Source: an uncultured bacterium (lineage in GTDB: Bacteria; Bacillota; Clostridia; Lachnospirales; Lachnospiraceae). Taken from it: a stretch of DNA of 64,000 nt. Where the stretch lies: contig CANDBT010000021.1 in assembly GCA_947383005.1 (NCBI GenBank), positions 1 through 64,000 of the forward strand, written 5' to 3'. The number at the start of each line of letters is the position of its first letter. Position 1 is the stretch's first letter. The notes under the pieces were generated by a model. The model saw only the letters and a list, made by a program, of their open reading frames with translations. It had not been told where the DNA came from and did no database searches. Shown here one piece after another: positions 1 to 8,482 of this stretch. The position numbers and the translations under genes are program-made.

Positions 1-130
1 GCAAATTCTGATAAGTTATATTACAGGAACCGCTCCGCGAACCCTGTAATCGGATGGACGGCACGAAGAACGTGTGCCTTTTATCGAATTTTGCTTCGCA
101 AATTCTGATAAGTTGTATTTTGCCAGCGAA
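1..130. repeat. Direct repeat pair with internal hairpin at window edge
   Basis: The first 20 bases (gcaaattctgataagttata) recur with one change at 108-127. Between them lies an inverted repeat, ATTACAGG at 20-27 and CCTGTAAT at 43-50, with a loop containing the CGCTCCGCG string also found in repeat family A. No gene is visible before 172. It is probably the end of an intergenic repeat that begins outside the window. Confidence 0.5.
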
Positions 131-171
131 GTGGCCATATTCATAACCTGCCCGGGATTTAGGAGGAGATT

Positions 172-840
172 ATGAAAAAACGGAAAATGGTATGGTTTGC
201 CTTGGCTGTTGCGGCCGGAGTCGGTATGGCAGCTTGCGGCCGGTTAGGCGGTTCCGGCAAATGGAACGCGGATAAGAACAGCATTTATGTGATGAAATCC
301 TTAGAGGTACGAAGCGTTATGGTGTTTACTTCGGCGGTGGCCAATGAGCTGTATGATCAGGAGGAGCTAGCTCAGGATACAAGGGAGTGGGTACAAGATT
401 ACAATAAGAAAAATCGTTCTTATGAAGCCGGTCAGGGGAATAAGGCGAAGGAAAAACTTCCGGTGGCATTAGCTTCCTGCACGTTGGAGAACGGTACAGG
501 GACATTGATTTTTGATTATGGGACAGCGGAAGATTTTGTCCGGTTTTCTCAGGAGGTTGGGGATAACTCCCACACGGTAAAGGCTTTGTCTGTGGGGATG
601 GTAGAGGATATGTTGTCGTCGGAAAAGATGGCGGGTATTCGGTTTTTTGTCCCCGACGGACGGGAAGCCGACGGCAAAGAAGTGAGCAGGCATGCCAAAT
701 ACCGAGTGATAGCCATGGAGGGAGCGGCGACTCTTTGTACAGAAGGAAAAGTGGCTTATGTGTCTTCGGAAGATGCGGTTATTCAAGATGATTATACGGT
801 GACGACCGGAGAAGGGCTTCATTACATCGTGTTCCAGTAG
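172..840 (+). CDS. Putative lipoprotein of unknown function
   Basis: The gene encodes 222 residues. The N-terminus has a basic start (MKKRK), a hydrophobic stretch and a lipobox GMAAC, so the protein should be lipidated at Cys22 and anchored outside the membrane. No enzymatic motif was recognised in the rest. A clear GGAGGAG ribosome binding site lies about six bases before the ATG. It sits upstream of glyS in the same direction, but a good promoter-like sequence between the two suggests they are transcribed separately. The lipoprotein assignment is firm; function is unknown. Confidence 0.75.
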   Translation: MKKRKMVWFALAVAAGVGMAACGRLGGSGKWNADKNSIYVMKSLEVRSVMVFTSAVANELYDQEELAQDTREWVQDYNKKNRSYEAGQGNKAKEKLPVALASCTLENGTGTLIFDYGTAEDFVRFSQEVGDNSHTVKALSVGMVEDMLSSEKMAGIRFFVPDGREADGKEVSRHAKYRVIAMEGAATLCTEGKVAYVSSEDAVIQDDYTVTTGEGLHYIVFQ

Positions 841-845
841 CCGCA

Positions 846-875
846 TTGAATTGGCGGGATCAGGATTGTTATAAT
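846..875 (+). promoter_or_regulatory. Promoter-like sequence for glyS
   Basis: TTGAAT at 846-851 and TATAAT at 870-875 are separated by 18 bases and lie 35 bases before the glyS start. The leader is too short for a T-box, the usual control of glycyl-tRNA synthetase genes in Firmicutes. Confidence 0.5.
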
Positions 876-909
876 AGTTGCATTCAATTAAAAAAGAGAG
901 GGAAGATAT

Positions 910-2298
910 ATGGAAAAGACATTAGATAAGATTACAGCACTGGCAAAAAGCAGAGGTTTTGTTTATCCGGGCTCGGAGATTTATGGCGGTTTGGCCAATA
1001 CCTGGGATTATGGAAATCTGGGCGTGGAATTGAAGAACAATGTGAAAAAGGCATGGTGGCAGAAGTTTGTCCAGGAGAGCCCCTATAATGTGGGAGTGGA
1101 CTGTGCTATTTTGATGAATTCGCAGACTTGGGTGGCTTCCGGCCATTTGGGCAGTTTTTCTGACCCGCTGATGGATTGTAAGTCCTGCAAAGAACGCTTC
1201 CGGGCAGATCAGCTTATTGAAAGCTATATGGCGGAAAAGGGAATTAAGGCAGAAGGCTCTGTGGATGCCTGGTCCCAGGAAGAAATGAAGAAGTATATTG
1301 ATGATAATAACATTTGCTGCCCAAGCTGCGGGAAGCATGATTTTACGGATATCCGTCAATTCAACCTGATGTTTAAAACTTTCCAGGGAGTGACGGAGGA
1401 TGCTAAGAATACGGTGTATCTGCGTCCTGAGACGGCGCAGGGTATTTTTGTGAATTTTAAAAACGTGCAGCGTACATCCCGGAAAAAAGTGCCTTTTGGC
1501 ATTGCCCAGATAGGTAAGTCTTTCCGCAACGAGATTACCCCAGGAAACTTTACCTTCCGTACCCGGGAGTTTGAACAGATGGAGCTGGAATTTTTCTGTA
1601 AGCCCGGCACGGATCTGGAATGGTTTGCTTATTGGAAGCAATTTTGCATTGACTGGCTTAAATCTTTAGGAATGAAAGACGAAGAAATGCGGGCACGTGA
1701 TCATGAGCCGGAAGAGCTGAGTTTTTACAGCAAGGCAACAACCGACATTGAATTTTTGTTTCCTTTTGACTGGGGTGAGCTGTGGGGGATTGCCGACAGG
1801 ACCGATTACGATTTGAGCCGCCATCAGGAAACTTCTGGTCAGGATTTGTCTTATTTTGACGACGAGAGCAAAGAGAGATATATTCCTTATGTGATCGAGC
1901 CATCTTTGGGCGCTGACCGGGTAACTTTGGCTTTCCTGTGTTCCGCCTATGATGAGGAGGAGATTGGGGAGGGGGATGTGCGTACAGTGCTGCATTTCCA
2001 CCCGGCTTTGGCTCCTGTGAAAATCGGCGTGTTGCCTTTGTCGAAAAAATTGGCTGAAGGCGCAGAAAAGATTTACCATGAGTTGAGCAAATATTATAAC
2101 TGTGAATATGATGACCGGGGGAATATCGGCAAACGTTACCGCAGGCAGGACGAGATTGGTACGCCTTTCTGCGTCACGTACGATTTTGAGTCGGAGACGG
2201 ATCAGGCAGTAACTATCCGTGACAGGGATACCATGGATCAGGTGCGTGTCCCGATTGCGGAGCTGAAATCTTATTTTGAAGATAAGTTCCGTTTTTAG
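910..2298 (+). CDS. glyS: Glycyl-tRNA synthetase, single-chain alpha2 type
   Basis: This 462-residue class II aminoacyl-tRNA synthetase charges tRNA-Gly in the cytoplasm. The N-terminus ([22 protein letters not shown]) is typical of the eukaryote-like dimeric GlyRS of Firmicutes. The middle has the class II catalytic core with the motif 2 region around [14 protein letters not shown] and a motif 3-like [10 protein letters not shown]. The C-terminal anticodon-binding domain begins near [11 protein letters not shown]. Two CxxC pairs (residues about 95-140) are consistent with a small metal-binding insertion. Length is normal. RBS GAGAGGGAAG precedes the ATG, and a strong terminator follows. Confidence 0.97.
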   Translation: MEKTLDKITALAKSRGFVYPGSEIYGGLANTWDYGNLGVELKNNVKKAWWQKFVQESPYNVGVDCAILMNSQTWVASGHLGSFSDPLMDCKSCKERFRADQLIESYMAEKGIKAEGSVDAWSQEEMKKYIDDNNICCPSCGKHDFTDIRQFNLMFKTFQGVTEDAKNTVYLRPETAQGIFVNFKNVQRTSRKKVPFGIAQIGKSFRNEITPGNFTFRTREFEQMELEFFCKPGTDLEWFAYWKQFCIDWLKSLGMKDEEMRARDHEPEELSFYSKATTDIEFLFPFDWGELWGIADRTDYDLSRHQETSGQDLSYFDDESKERYIPYVIEPSLGADRVTLAFLCSAYDEEEIGEGDVRTVLHFHPALAPVKIGVLPLSKKLAEGAEKIYHELSKYYNCEYDDRGNIGKRYRRQDEIGTPFCVTYDFESETDQAVTIRDRDTMDQVRVPIAELKSYFEDKFRF

Positions 2299-2348
2299 GA
2301 ACAGCCGCAAGATTGCCGGCTGCTGCAGATTCCTGAAATGAAAAAGGA

Positions 2349-2384
2349 CGAGTAGGGGAAGCTTTTTCCCCTACTCGTTTTTTT
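2349..2384 (+). terminator. Rho-independent terminator after glyS
   Basis: A perfect 12-bp stem, CGAGTAGGGGAA at 2349-2360 and its complement at 2366-2377, is followed by seven T residues. The same CGAGTAGGGG stem recurs in repeat family A and after livK (39512), so the terminator itself is part of a dispersed repeat. Confidence 0.9.
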
Positions 2385-2387
2385 GTT

Positions 2388-2720
2388 TCATAGGAAAGTA
2401 CGTCCTATGAAACAAAAACGCTCCGCGTGGATGCGCACTCCGCGCAAAGGAAGATGGCTGCTGGCGCAGCCGCGCTCCGGCGCGAGAGTCCGGCAAGCCG
2501 GACTCTTTGTTCTTTTATAGGAAAGTGCGTCCTATAAAAAAAGTCCTCCGGGCAGGAATCGTACTGCGGCGGAGAGGAATCATGTCGCTAAAGCGATCCG
2601 CCGCAGGCGGAGAATCCTGCGGAGCAGGATTCTTTTTCATGCACAGGCCCGCGTATGGAAGTTTGCTGTTGACGCAGCACGCGGACCGCGTGGCGAGTAG
2701 GGGAAATAGCCTTCCTTACT
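2388..2720. repeat. Repeat family A, two adjoining copies
   Basis: The family core is an interrupted palindrome, TCATAGGA AAGTACG TCCTATGA, seen here at 2388-2410 and as a variant at 2514-2538. Each core is followed by GC-rich hairpins, for example the AATCCTGC/GCAGGATT stem. The second copy ends with the GCGAGTAGGGGAA string. Other copies lie near 20318, 25508, 25723, 52077, 56216 and 60117. The stretch 2310-2774 contains nothing else that looks coding. Confidence 0.75.
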
Positions 2721-2774
2721 CGATTATAGTTATTTTCACAGTAGCAGTTCAGGGGGTATCTGAACTGCTACTTT

Positions 2775-3182
2775 TCACAAATATTTTTGTACTTCTTCTA
2801 TGAGGAGAGTGATCAATTCACTAAGGGGAAGGGAGGCGCAGCCGATGACCTGATGGTTACATCGGTTGACGGGAAGAAGGAGCTGTCGGGCCTGGCTCTG
2901 GCCTACGGCGGCGGCCATAGCAGGAGTGACCTCTCCATGAAGGGAATCAGCGATAACAATGCCTATAGGCCCGATAATCAAATCAGAATTTTTTGCTGCT
3001 ACGATTACCGGATTTTCCCCTGTAGCGCCGTAATCCGCGCCGGCCTTCAGCATGGCGGCAGTAGCGGTACTGTTGGTGCCGATAGCAAGAATTTCCTGTT
3101 GGGGGAATTGGTTTTTCAGTTGTTCGACAATGGCTCGGCCCATTTTACCGCCCTGGCCGTCAATGACTGTGATTTTTTTCAT
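2775..3182 (-). CDS. DUF3842 family protein
   Basis: The protein has 135 residues from the ATG at 3182, chosen because GGAGAG lies just upstream; an earlier in-frame ATG lacks a site. The start MKKITVIDGQGGKMGRAIVE resembles a Rossmann-type nucleotide-binding loop, and the C-terminus has a Cys-rich patch (NRCNHQVIGCAS). It matches what I recall of the DUF3842 family, common in Clostridia and without an assigned reaction. It lies 11 bases downstream of the AraC-family regulator and is probably cotranscribed with it. Confidence 0.8.
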   Translation of the reverse strand: MKKITVIDGQGGKMGRAIVEQLKNQFPQQEILAIGTNSTATAAMLKAGADYGATGENPVIVAAKNSDLIIGPIGIVIADSLHGEVTPAMAAAVGQSQARQLLLPVNRCNHQVIGCASLPLSELITLLIEEVQKYL

Positions 3183-3193
3183 ATGTCTCTCCT

Positions 3194-4045
3194 TTAATTG
3201 TTGTTTATGGTTTTTGCCTGATTGCGTTTTCGCCATTGGTTCGGCGGCATGTTCATGATATTTTTGAATGCTCGGGTGAAATGAAATTGGTTCGGGTAGC
3301 CTACATGGAGGGCAATATCAGCGATGGACATATTGGTGGAGCGCAAATATTCACAGGATTTGTGTATCCGGTAGGTAATCAGAAATTCCTGGGGGCTTTT
3401 TCCCGTCATTTTCTTAAAAAGTTTGCTGAAGTAACAACGATTTAGTCCCAGATGCCGGGAAATGTCTTCGATAGTGATATCCTCATGGTAATGGTTTTCT
3501 ATGTAGTCGGCAGTAGACTGGACGTAAAACTTTTTGATATCGTCCCGGGGCAATGGGCGGGCGGTGGAAGAATGCTGGATTAAGGCGCCAAAAAACAGAT
3601 AGGTGTAACCCATGATTTGTGCTGGCAGCAATTCGGGATGGTCCAATATATAAAGCAAAGGGGCGAAAGCTTCGTTGCTTTTGTCAGGAGAAGTGGCGTT
3701 GAAAATGGGGCGGTCTTGGGAAAGGCCGGCATGGCTGATCAATTCTTTCGCTTTCAAACCGTCAAATTCAATCCATATATATTGCCATGGGTCAGCGCCA
3801 TCGGCGCTGTAATGGATAATATGGTTGGGCTCAATCAGAAAAGCCTGGCCGGCGCGGAGCGGATAACATCCGTTCCCTTTTTGTGTATGCGACTGATATA
3901 TGCCTGTCCCGGAGAGAATACAGTGAATCAGGTAGTGGCTGCGCATAGCAGGACCAAAAGTATGATGAGGCTGGCATTGCTGGCGGCCATATTGGTAAAT
4001 GGTAATGTCAAAATAGTCGTTGCTCAGAAAGAGGTGATTTTGCAT
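3194..4045 (-). CDS. AraC family transcriptional regulator with cupin sensor domain
   Basis: From the ATG at 4045 (preceded by GGAGG) the protein has 283 residues. The N-terminal half looks like an AraC-type cupin ligand pocket (YPLRAGQAFLIEPN, IEFDG). The C-terminal 100 residues form the double HTH: DITIEDISRHLGLNRCYFSKLFK, then the second helix pair ending GYPNQFHFTRAFKN. Proteins of this layout usually sense a sugar and activate a neighbouring catabolic gene. The alpha-galactosidase is divergent across a 470-bp gap, so it is a plausible target; this is inferred from position only. The DUF3842 gene follows in the same operon. Confidence 0.9.
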   Translation of the reverse strand: MQNHLFLSNDYFDITIYQYGRQQCQPHHTFGPAMRSHYLIHCILSGTGIYQSHTQKGNGCYPLRAGQAFLIEPNHIIHYSADGADPWQYIWIEFDGLKAKELISHAGLSQDRPIFNATSPDKSNEAFAPLLYILDHPELLPAQIMGYTYLFFGALIQHSSTARPLPRDDIKKFYVQSTADYIENHYHEDITIEDISRHLGLNRCYFSKLFKKMTGKSPQEFLITYRIHKSCEYLRSTNMSIADIALHVGYPNQFHFTRAFKNIMNMPPNQWRKRNQAKTINNN

Positions 4046-4218
4046 AGGAATCCTCCGGCAAAACGGAATTTTATGAATATACCAAAATGTGCCCAGATAA
4101 ACCGTGAGGACAATAAAGGACACATAACGGTATAAATGAAATCATACCATCACATGTACAAAGCTGTCAAGGGATGATAAGATAATTCAAGAAGCTCTTC
4201 TGTTTGGGCGGAATAAGA

Positions 4219-4413
4219 GTTACTGTTCACACCATGACTAATCACTCCGCTGATTAGTCATGAGCCGATACAGTTAAAGGACTAAAGCATATGCCCCGGT
4301 CTGCACTCCGTTTCGGCCGGTTCTGAACAAGCGCCACTGGCGCTTAGAATTGCCGTAGGCGATTTCAAATGGGCATATGCTGTTACGTTCACAGGGTACT
4401 TGTGAACAGTAAC
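4219..4413. repeat. Repeat family B, full-length MITE-like copy
   Basis: The element is bounded by inverted ends, GTTACTGTTCAC at 4219-4230 and GTGAACAGTAAC at 4402-4413. Inside are a palindrome (ATGACTAATCA/TGATTAGTCAT, 4233-4261) and the GC-rich palindrome AGCGCCAGTGGCGCT read on the reverse strand near 4331-4347. Partial copies lie near 25234, 45280 and 53819. It fills most of the space between the AraC regulator and the GH36 gene, so any regulator site must lie on its flanks. Confidence 0.65.
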
Positions 4414-4516
4414 GAATAAGATAAGGTTTTGGGAAAACAGGAGGGGTGATAAAAATATATTCCAAAAGATAATTTTATGATGCACATACAGGGAAATGGG
4501 AGGAGGAATAGGGAAG

Positions 4517-6832
4517 ATGGCAATTAGCTTTAATGAGGAAAAGCAGACATTTGCGCTGCAGACTTGCAACAGCACATGGCAGATGATGGTCAGTAAATAT
4601 GGCCATCTTCTGCATTTATATTATGGAAAGAAAATTTCTGAAGACGGATTATCTTATTTGGCCAGGGGAATGAATCGTGGTTTTTCGGGAACACCCTATG
4701 AGGCGGGGGAAGACAGAGGGTATTCTTTGGACACATATTCTCAGGAAATTTCCACGTTTGGCGTGGGAGATTATCGTTCGTCCTGTATTCATGTAGTCCA
4801 TGAAAATGGAAGCCAGGCGCTGGAACTTTTATTTGTTTCTTACCGGATATATAAGGGGAAATATAAATTGCCTGGCCTGCCTGCAGTATGGGCAAAGGAA
4901 AACGAAGCGGATACGCTGGAGATTTTGCTGCGGGATAAGGCATCTTTGGTCGAGGTAGTGTTGTATTATGGCGTGTTGGAAAAAGAGGATGTTATTACCA
5001 GGGCTTGCCAGATTAGGAATCAGGGGACGGTAATTTGGCTGGAAAAGGCGTTGTCGGCGTGCCTGGATTTTCAGAGAAATGATTTGGAAATGATTTCTTT
5101 CTATGGACGCCACACGATGGAACGCAGCATGGAGCGGGGAATGTGCCGTCATGGGAAAATTGCCGTAGACAGCCTGAGAGGAAGTTCCAGCCATCAGCAA
5201 AATCCTTTTGTAATCCTCTGTGAAAAAGGTTCCCGGGAGGAATGGGGAGAGTGCTATGGCATGTCTTTGGTTTACAGCGGGAATTTTCTTGCGGAGACAG
5301 AGATGGATCAATTAAACCAGGTACGGTTTGTGATGGGGATTCACCCGGAAGGCTTTCGCTGGCGGCTGGAAAAGGGGGAAGTATTTACCACACCGGAAGT
5401 GATTTTTTCTTTCAGTGACAGCGGGTATGGGAAATTGTCGAGGAATTTCCATCGGCTTTATCGGACACATTTGATACACAGCAGGTTCAGCAGTCGGCGC
5501 CCGGTACTGTTAAATAATTGGGAAGCGATGGAATTTTCTTTTACCGAGCAGGATTTGGTGTCTTTGGCGGCTGATGGGCGAGAGCTGGGAATAGAATTGT
5601 TTGTTATGGATGATGGGTGGTTTTTGGGGAGGAATCATGACCGATGCGGGTTGGGGGATTGGAAAGCCGATTATGACAAGTTACCTGACGGAGTGGAAGG
5701 TTTGGCAGAAAAAATCCATGGGTTAGGGCTGCAATTTGGAATTTGGATTGAGCCGGAAATGGTCAATGAAGACAGCGGCTTGTTCCGTGCACATCCCGAT
5801 TGGTGCCTGAGGGCGCCAGGGAGAACTCCGAACCGGGAGCGGGGGCAGCTGGTGTTAGATATGAGCAACTCTCAGGTACGGGATTATCTGTATGAGAGTA
5901 TTGGCGGAATCCTGAAAAGAGCCCGGGTAGATTATGTGAAATGGGACATGAACCGGAATCTTTCCGATGTGTGGTCATCTGTATGTCCGGCTGACAGGCA
6001 GGAAGAGGCGGGCCACCGGTATGTTCTGGGAGTATATGAACTGATGGAGCGGTTTGTCAGCAGCTTTCCCGACATTTTGTGGGAGGGTTGTTCCGGAGGG
6101 GGAGGTCGGTTTGATGCGGGAATTCTTTACTATATGCCTCAGATCTGGTGCAGTGACAACACTGACGCCATAGAGAGAATTTCTATTCAGTATGGCACTT
6201 CTTTTGGCTATCCGGTGAGCAGTATGGGAGCCCATGTCTCAGTCAGCCCCAATCTGCAGACCGGCCGTCGGATGTCTCTTGGCACCCGGGGAGTCGTGGC
6301 CATGGCGGGAGTTCTTGGGTATGAGCTGGATACGAGAAAGCTGAGCAGAGAAGAGCGGCAGCTGGTAAAGGAACAGATTCAGTGGTGCAAACAGTACCAG
6401 GAAGTGATTCTTGGCGGGGATTATTACCGGCTGACGGCAGTGGAAGAGAACCGGGAATTTGCGGCGTGGCAGTTTGTCAGCAGAGATCAGAAGGTTTCTT
6501 TAGTCAGCGCAGTCTGTCTGCATGCCCGGTCCAATCCGTTGTTCTGGCGGGTGAGGCTGAAAGGGCTGAAAAGGGACGGATGGTATCGGGTCCGGTGTGA
6601 GAGGTTGATGGACGAGGAGCCGGAAACAGGCAGAAAATGTGGGGAAGACAGGGAGGCTGCAGCCGAACCAAAGAAAAAAGCATCCGAAACCGGAAAAGAG
6701 GCATTTGATTCGGAAGTATCCATATGTTCAGGAAGCGCTCTGATGTATGCAGGAGTGAACCTGCCGGTGTTTGAAAAGGATTATGAGAGCGTCAGATTTG
6801 TGCTGGAAGAGATGAAACAGGGAATTTGCTAG
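4517..6832 (+). CDS. Alpha-galactosidase, glycoside hydrolase family 36
   Basis: This cytoplasmic enzyme of 771 residues releases alpha-1,6-linked galactose from raffinose-family sugars and melibiose. The start at 4517 has GGAGGAATAGG just upstream. The N-terminal beta-sandwich covers roughly residues 1-330, the TIM barrel 330-660. The GH36 nucleophile is Asp477 in DYVKWDMNR and the acid/base is Asp547 in CSDNTDAIER, matching the spacing in characterised AgaA enzymes. A Lys/Glu-rich insertion of about 45 residues near 700-745 (EPETGRKCGEDREAAAEPKK) interrupts the C-terminal sandwich and is unusual. No signal peptide is present, so the substrate must be imported. A divergent AraC regulator may control it. 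Confidence 0.95.
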   Translation: MAISFNEEKQTFALQTCNSTWQMMVSKYGHLLHLYYGKKISEDGLSYLARGMNRGFSGTPYEAGEDRGYSLDTYSQEISTFGVGDYRSSCIHVVHENGSQALELLFVSYRIYKGKYKLPGLPAVWAKENEADTLEILLRDKASLVEVVLYYGVLEKEDVITRACQIRNQGTVIWLEKALSACLDFQRNDLEMISFYGRHTMERSMERGMCRHGKIAVDSLRGSSSHQQNPFVILCEKGSREEWGECYGMSLVYSGNFLAETEMDQLNQVRFVMGIHPEGFRWRLEKGEVFTTPEVIFSFSDSGYGKLSRNFHRLYRTHLIHSRFSSRRPVLLNNWEAMEFSFTEQDLVSLAADGRELGIELFVMDDGWFLGRNHDRCGLGDWKADYDKLPDGVEGLAEKIHGLGLQFGIWIEPEMVNEDSGLFRAHPDWCLRAPGRTPNRERGQLVLDMSNSQVRDYLYESIGGILKRARVDYVKWDMNRNLSDVWSSVCPADRQEEAGHRYVLGVYELMERFVSSFPDILWEGCSGGGGRFDAGILYYMPQIWCSDNTDAIERISIQYGTSFGYPVSSMGAHVSVSPNLQTGRRMSLGTRGVVAMAGVLGYELDTRKLSREERQLVKEQIQWCKQYQEVILGGDYYRLTAVEENREFAAWQFVSRDQKVSLVSAVCLHARSNPLFWRVRLKGLKRDGWYRVRCERLMDEEPETGRKCGEDREAAAEPKKKASETGKEAFDSEVSICSGSALMYAGVNLPVFEKDYESVRFVLEEMKQGIC

Positions 6833-6904
6833 TCCGCCACCTGGAACGGTAATCCTTCCTGATGGAATTCTCGCTTCTTTACATGAGGTTTTGTTGCTTT
6901 TATT

Positions 6905-7330
6905 TTACTGCGGGCCCTCATATCTCGAAGAGCCAAAGCCGAGAATTATGAGAAAAACAGGTTCTATAAAAATTAATCCCAGGGTAAACCCGATATCATG
7001 CCCAAAGGCTGTTGAGAGCTTGTGGGCGGAGATCAGGTTCAAAAAGAAGATGACAATATCAGCAATCAGAGCCAGAGGGAGAAAGAGGGCACTTAAAAAA
7101 TCACTTGATGCGATAATCATGATCGCGCAAAGACAGCCCAGAAACAGAAAAAAGTACTGGGTCTTCCAGGTGATTTTATACTGGATATAGGTGCTGTAGA
7201 TCGGAATCAGGGCCTGCCATCCGGGTTCGCCTGCCTTCTCAAAAAGTTTCCAGGTAGCAATGATCATAAGGACCGGTACGGCCAGGCTGATTAGTCCCAG
7301 AATCAATATCACTGATGCTAATACATCCAT
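6905..7330 (-). CDS. DUF5684 family integral membrane protein
   Basis: The 141-residue protein has four hydrophobic segments, at about 5-27, 50-70, 75-95 and 110-132. The motif FEKAGEPGWQALIPIYSTY between the first two segments is typical of DUF5684 proteins, which are small polytopic proteins of unknown role often found near signal peptidases. It is convergent with the GH36 gene and has no operon partner here. Function is not assignable beyond membrane location. Confidence 0.8.
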   Translation of the reverse strand: MDVLASVILILGLISLAVPVLMIIATWKLFEKAGEPGWQALIPIYSTYIQYKITWKTQYFFLFLGCLCAIMIIASSDFLSALFLPLALIADIVIFFLNLISAHKLSTAFGHDIGFTLGLIFIEPVFLIILGFGSSRYEGPQ

Positions 7331-7429
7331 AACGGTTTTCCTCGCTCCGTAAACTGTAATTATTTTATCATAAATCTGACAGATATTCTATGATAATTGT
7401 GGTTTTTTTTTGAAAAATCTGGTAAAATA

Positions 7430-7583
7430 GTTACTATTCACGGAGTGGGGCATCTTCTTGCCCGTTTTTAACGGACAAGAAGCATCGGGCGTTCGCCCGC
7501 TGGGGAAAACCGAATGAAAACAGCCTTACAAGCAAGCTTGATGTCTGTTTTCATCCAGTTTTCCCCGCCCCGTGAATTGTAAC
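7430..7583. repeat. Repeat family D hairpin
   Basis: Outer arms GTTACtATTCACGG (7430 onward) and CCGTGAATtGTAAC (ending 7583) are complementary. The centre contains CATCTTCTTGCCCG and GGACAAGAAGCATCGGGCG, which is shared with the copy at 60236-60320 although the outer arms differ. A second inner hairpin (GAAAACAG..CTGTTTTC) is nested inside. The 7331-7680 gap has no other feature apart from a short T-rich stretch. Confidence 0.65.
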
Positions 7584-7680
7584 GTAAAATATCAGGGACA
7601 ATAAAATTTTTAAGAAAGAAAGAATTTCTTTCCGGAATTATGGGAACGTCCGGAATACAGACAAAAAAGGGAGGAACAAT

Positions 7681-8232
7681 ATGGCAAAAGTTTATGCAAT
7701 GATTGCAGACGGAACAGAAGAGGTAGAATGCTTAAGCGTGGTGGATATCCTGCGCAGAAGCGGTGTGGAAACAGTTTTGGTATCGGTGAAGGATACAAAA
7801 GATGTGGTTACGTCTCACAAAATCCGTATTGAAGCCGATGCTACAGTGGAGGAAACGGACTTTTCCGACGGAGATGTGATTTTCCTGCCGGGAGGACTGC
7901 CGGGATCGGAAAATTTATCTGCTTGCGAAAAGCTGATTAAAGCGCTGCACAAAGCGAATGAGGAGGGCCGGCGTATTGCGGCTATCTGCGCGGCGCCAGG
8001 GGTGGTGCTTGGCCGCCATGGGTTTTTAAACGGAAGGACAGCGACGTGTTTCCCCGGTTTTGAGAAAGAGTTCCAGGGAGGGACATATACCCGTCAGGGA
8101 GTGGTGACAGACGGGAACATTACCACAGCCAGGGGACTCGGTTTTGCCATCGATCTGGGGCTCGAGTTGGTAAAACTTTTGATTGGGGAAGTGGCAGCGG
8201 AAGATATGAAAGGAAAAATTCAGTATAATTGA
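7681..8232 (+). CDS. DJ-1/PfpI family protein (ThiJ-like)
   Basis: The protein has 183 residues of the class I glutamine amidotransferase-like fold. The conserved nucleophile is Cys103 in the elbow IAAICAAPGVV, with the glycine-rich loop DVIFLPGGLPGSENL before it and the family C-terminal motif TARGLGFAIDLGLELV. Relatives act as chaperone/deglycase or remain uncharacterised; the old ThiJ name does not mean a thiamine enzyme. GGGAGG lies upstream of the ATG. It is in the same direction as ppdK but separated by 250 bases with a cre-like site, so it is probably a separate unit. Confidence 0.9.
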   Translation: MAKVYAMIADGTEEVECLSVVDILRRSGVETVLVSVKDTKDVVTSHKIRIEADATVEETDFSDGDVIFLPGGLPGSENLSACEKLIKALHKANEEGRRIAAICAAPGVVLGRHGFLNGRTATCFPGFEKEFQGGTYTRQGVVTDGNITTARGLGFAIDLGLELVKLLIGEVAAEDMKGKIQYN

Positions 8233-8295
8233 CAAAACTGCCGGTATAATTCGCATATACGAATTGTACTCGCATATTTGAAAGAAGACAGAATG

Positions 8296-8309
8296 TGAAA
8301 GCGCTTTCA
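8296..8309. promoter_or_regulatory. Catabolite-responsive element (cre)-like palindrome
   Basis: The sequence TGAAAGCGCTTTCA is a perfect 14-base palindrome and fits the Gram-positive CcpA operator consensus (TGWAANCGNTNWCA). It lies 187 bases before the ppdK start and about 75 bases before a TATACT -10-like box at 8386-8391, a distance compatible with CcpA activation of ppdK. Carbon control of ppdK is inferred. Confidence 0.65.
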
Positions 8310-8482
8310 AAAAAATTGACTGATTTTTGGGCATTTTTTTACCAGTTATTTGAAGAAAAGAACTTTACTACATTTTAAAATATGCTATACTAATAGCAGA
8401 CCGCCAGCGGCATTTGCGGGCTAATGGCGGAAAGAAAACTTGTAGAAAAGGTTCTACACATTTGATGAGGAGGAAAACACTT

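Noticed and set aside
841-909. T-box leader for glyS
   Set aside because: Only 69 bases separate the genes, too short for a T-box, and no AGGGTGGNACCGCG motif is present.
2507-2803. 98-codon frame downstream of glyS
   Set aside because: It consists entirely of family A repeat sequence and reads into the DUF3842 gene on the other strand.
7681-8232. ThiJ annotation as a thiamine biosynthesis gene
   Set aside because: DJ-1 family members are not thiamine enzymes, and the thiamine locus is 17 kb away with its own riboswitch.
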